Assembly: GCA_017510875.1 (NCBI GenBank)
Contig: JAFWLX010000047.1
Coordinates: forward strand, 1 to 13,622
Direction: 5' to 3'
DNA from: Atopobiaceae bacterium
GTDB taxonomy: Bacteria > Actinomycetota > Coriobacteriia > Coriobacteriales > Atopobiaceae
DNA length: 13,622 nucleotides
This document shows positions 13,413 to 13,622 of this stretch, piece by piece. A program made the translations under genes and the position numbers. The notes below the pieces were generated by a model. The model saw nothing but the letters and a program-made list of their open reading frames with translations. It did not search any database and had not been told where the DNA came from. How positions within the stretch are numbered: position 1 is the first letter of the stretch; each line of letters starts with the position of its first letter.

Positions 13413-13622
13413 ATGCGCACTGTATTAATACGACAAATTGGACATAATCCCAGCTAGGGGCCACATTCGACTATCTGGCCGTTTTAATACACCCGCCGTT
13501 TCCTAAAAGAAAAAAGGCACAATACGCCGGGGCGGGCCTCGGGGGTGGGGGGAGGGGGGTACCCCCCAATGTCATTAACTTAAGCGGATGGCATTCACGC
13601 CGGCGGGTCGCTTGGAAATGGC

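Larger units (their letters stand above)
13139..13556. repeat. Segment bounded by 58-bp imperfect inverted repeats
   Basis: The arm at 13139-13196, read in reverse, matches 13499-13556 with about five substitutions and two single-base indels. The shared core includes AAAAGAAAAAAGGCACAAT, CGCCGGGGCG and a G-run block. The 302-bp interior is unlike the genes: it has nine or so GCGCA motifs, a TTTTGAAACG tandem and the palindrome GTATTAATAC, but no convincing ORF. The left arm forms a plus-strand terminator pointing inward. The right arm places the same T-tract inward on the other strand. It resembles a small non-autonomous element or a duplicated intergenic structure; no clear target duplication is seen, so its nature is unsettled. 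Confidence 0.6.

Noticed and set aside
13044..13457. ORFs on both strands across the inverted-repeat element
   Set aside because: They are formed by G/C-run and GCGCA repeats (low-complexity protein) and cross a terminator.

Overview
The window reads as chromosomal DNA of a moderately high-G+C actinobacterium. The codon use, and a compact clpC-disA-ispD-ispF-cysS-rlmB-yacP order that mixes features of the Bacillus and mycobacterial arrangements, suggest Coriobacteriia (an Olsenella, Collinsella or Atopobium relative). That placement is an inference from family knowledge, not from any search.

Layout. (1) 1-1350, minus strand: a radical SAM/SPASM peptide-maturase-like enzyme. It has no recognised neighbour, but a 35-codon ORF ends in an ATGA overlap with its start. 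(2) 1351-1657: a divergent intergenic region holding a perfect 13-bp hairpin in the clpC leader. (3) 1658-10051, plus strand: a housekeeping block. It encodes the ClpC unfoldase, then (after a strong hairpin terminator and a new leader) DisA, IspD and IspF, then CysS, RlmB and a YacP/NYN nuclease. disA-ispD overlap by ATGA, ispD-ispF are 8 bp apart and rlmB-yacP are 2 bp apart, so these are transcriptionally and probably translationally coupled. The block joins protein quality control, c-di-AMP synthesis, two MEP isoprenoid steps, Cys-tRNA charging, 23S rRNA methylation and ribosome-associated RNA cleavage. (4) 10067-11875, minus strand: a decaying cell-surface glycosylation unit. It has a 53-residue remnant of a family 2 glycosyltransferase and a polytopic membrane protein whose last ~45 codons are out of frame by one base. 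It still has a consensus -10 upstream.

(5) 11983-12128: tRNA-Thr(UGU) with an extended -10 promoter and a clean intrinsic terminator. (6) 12129-13622: about 1.5 kb without a credible protein gene. It holds three GTTGCGCC repeats, an 18-bp direct repeat, at least eight long hairpins (many with A- or T-tracts), and finally a ~418-bp segment bounded by 58-bp G-rich imperfect inverted repeats and filled with GCGCA motifs. This is the least explained part of the window.

The best leads are the inverted-repeat element at 13139-13556, the hairpin array at 12200-13000, the two lesions in the glycosylation locus, the SOS-box-like palindrome before rlmB, and the candidate peptide ORF overlapping the radical SAM gene.
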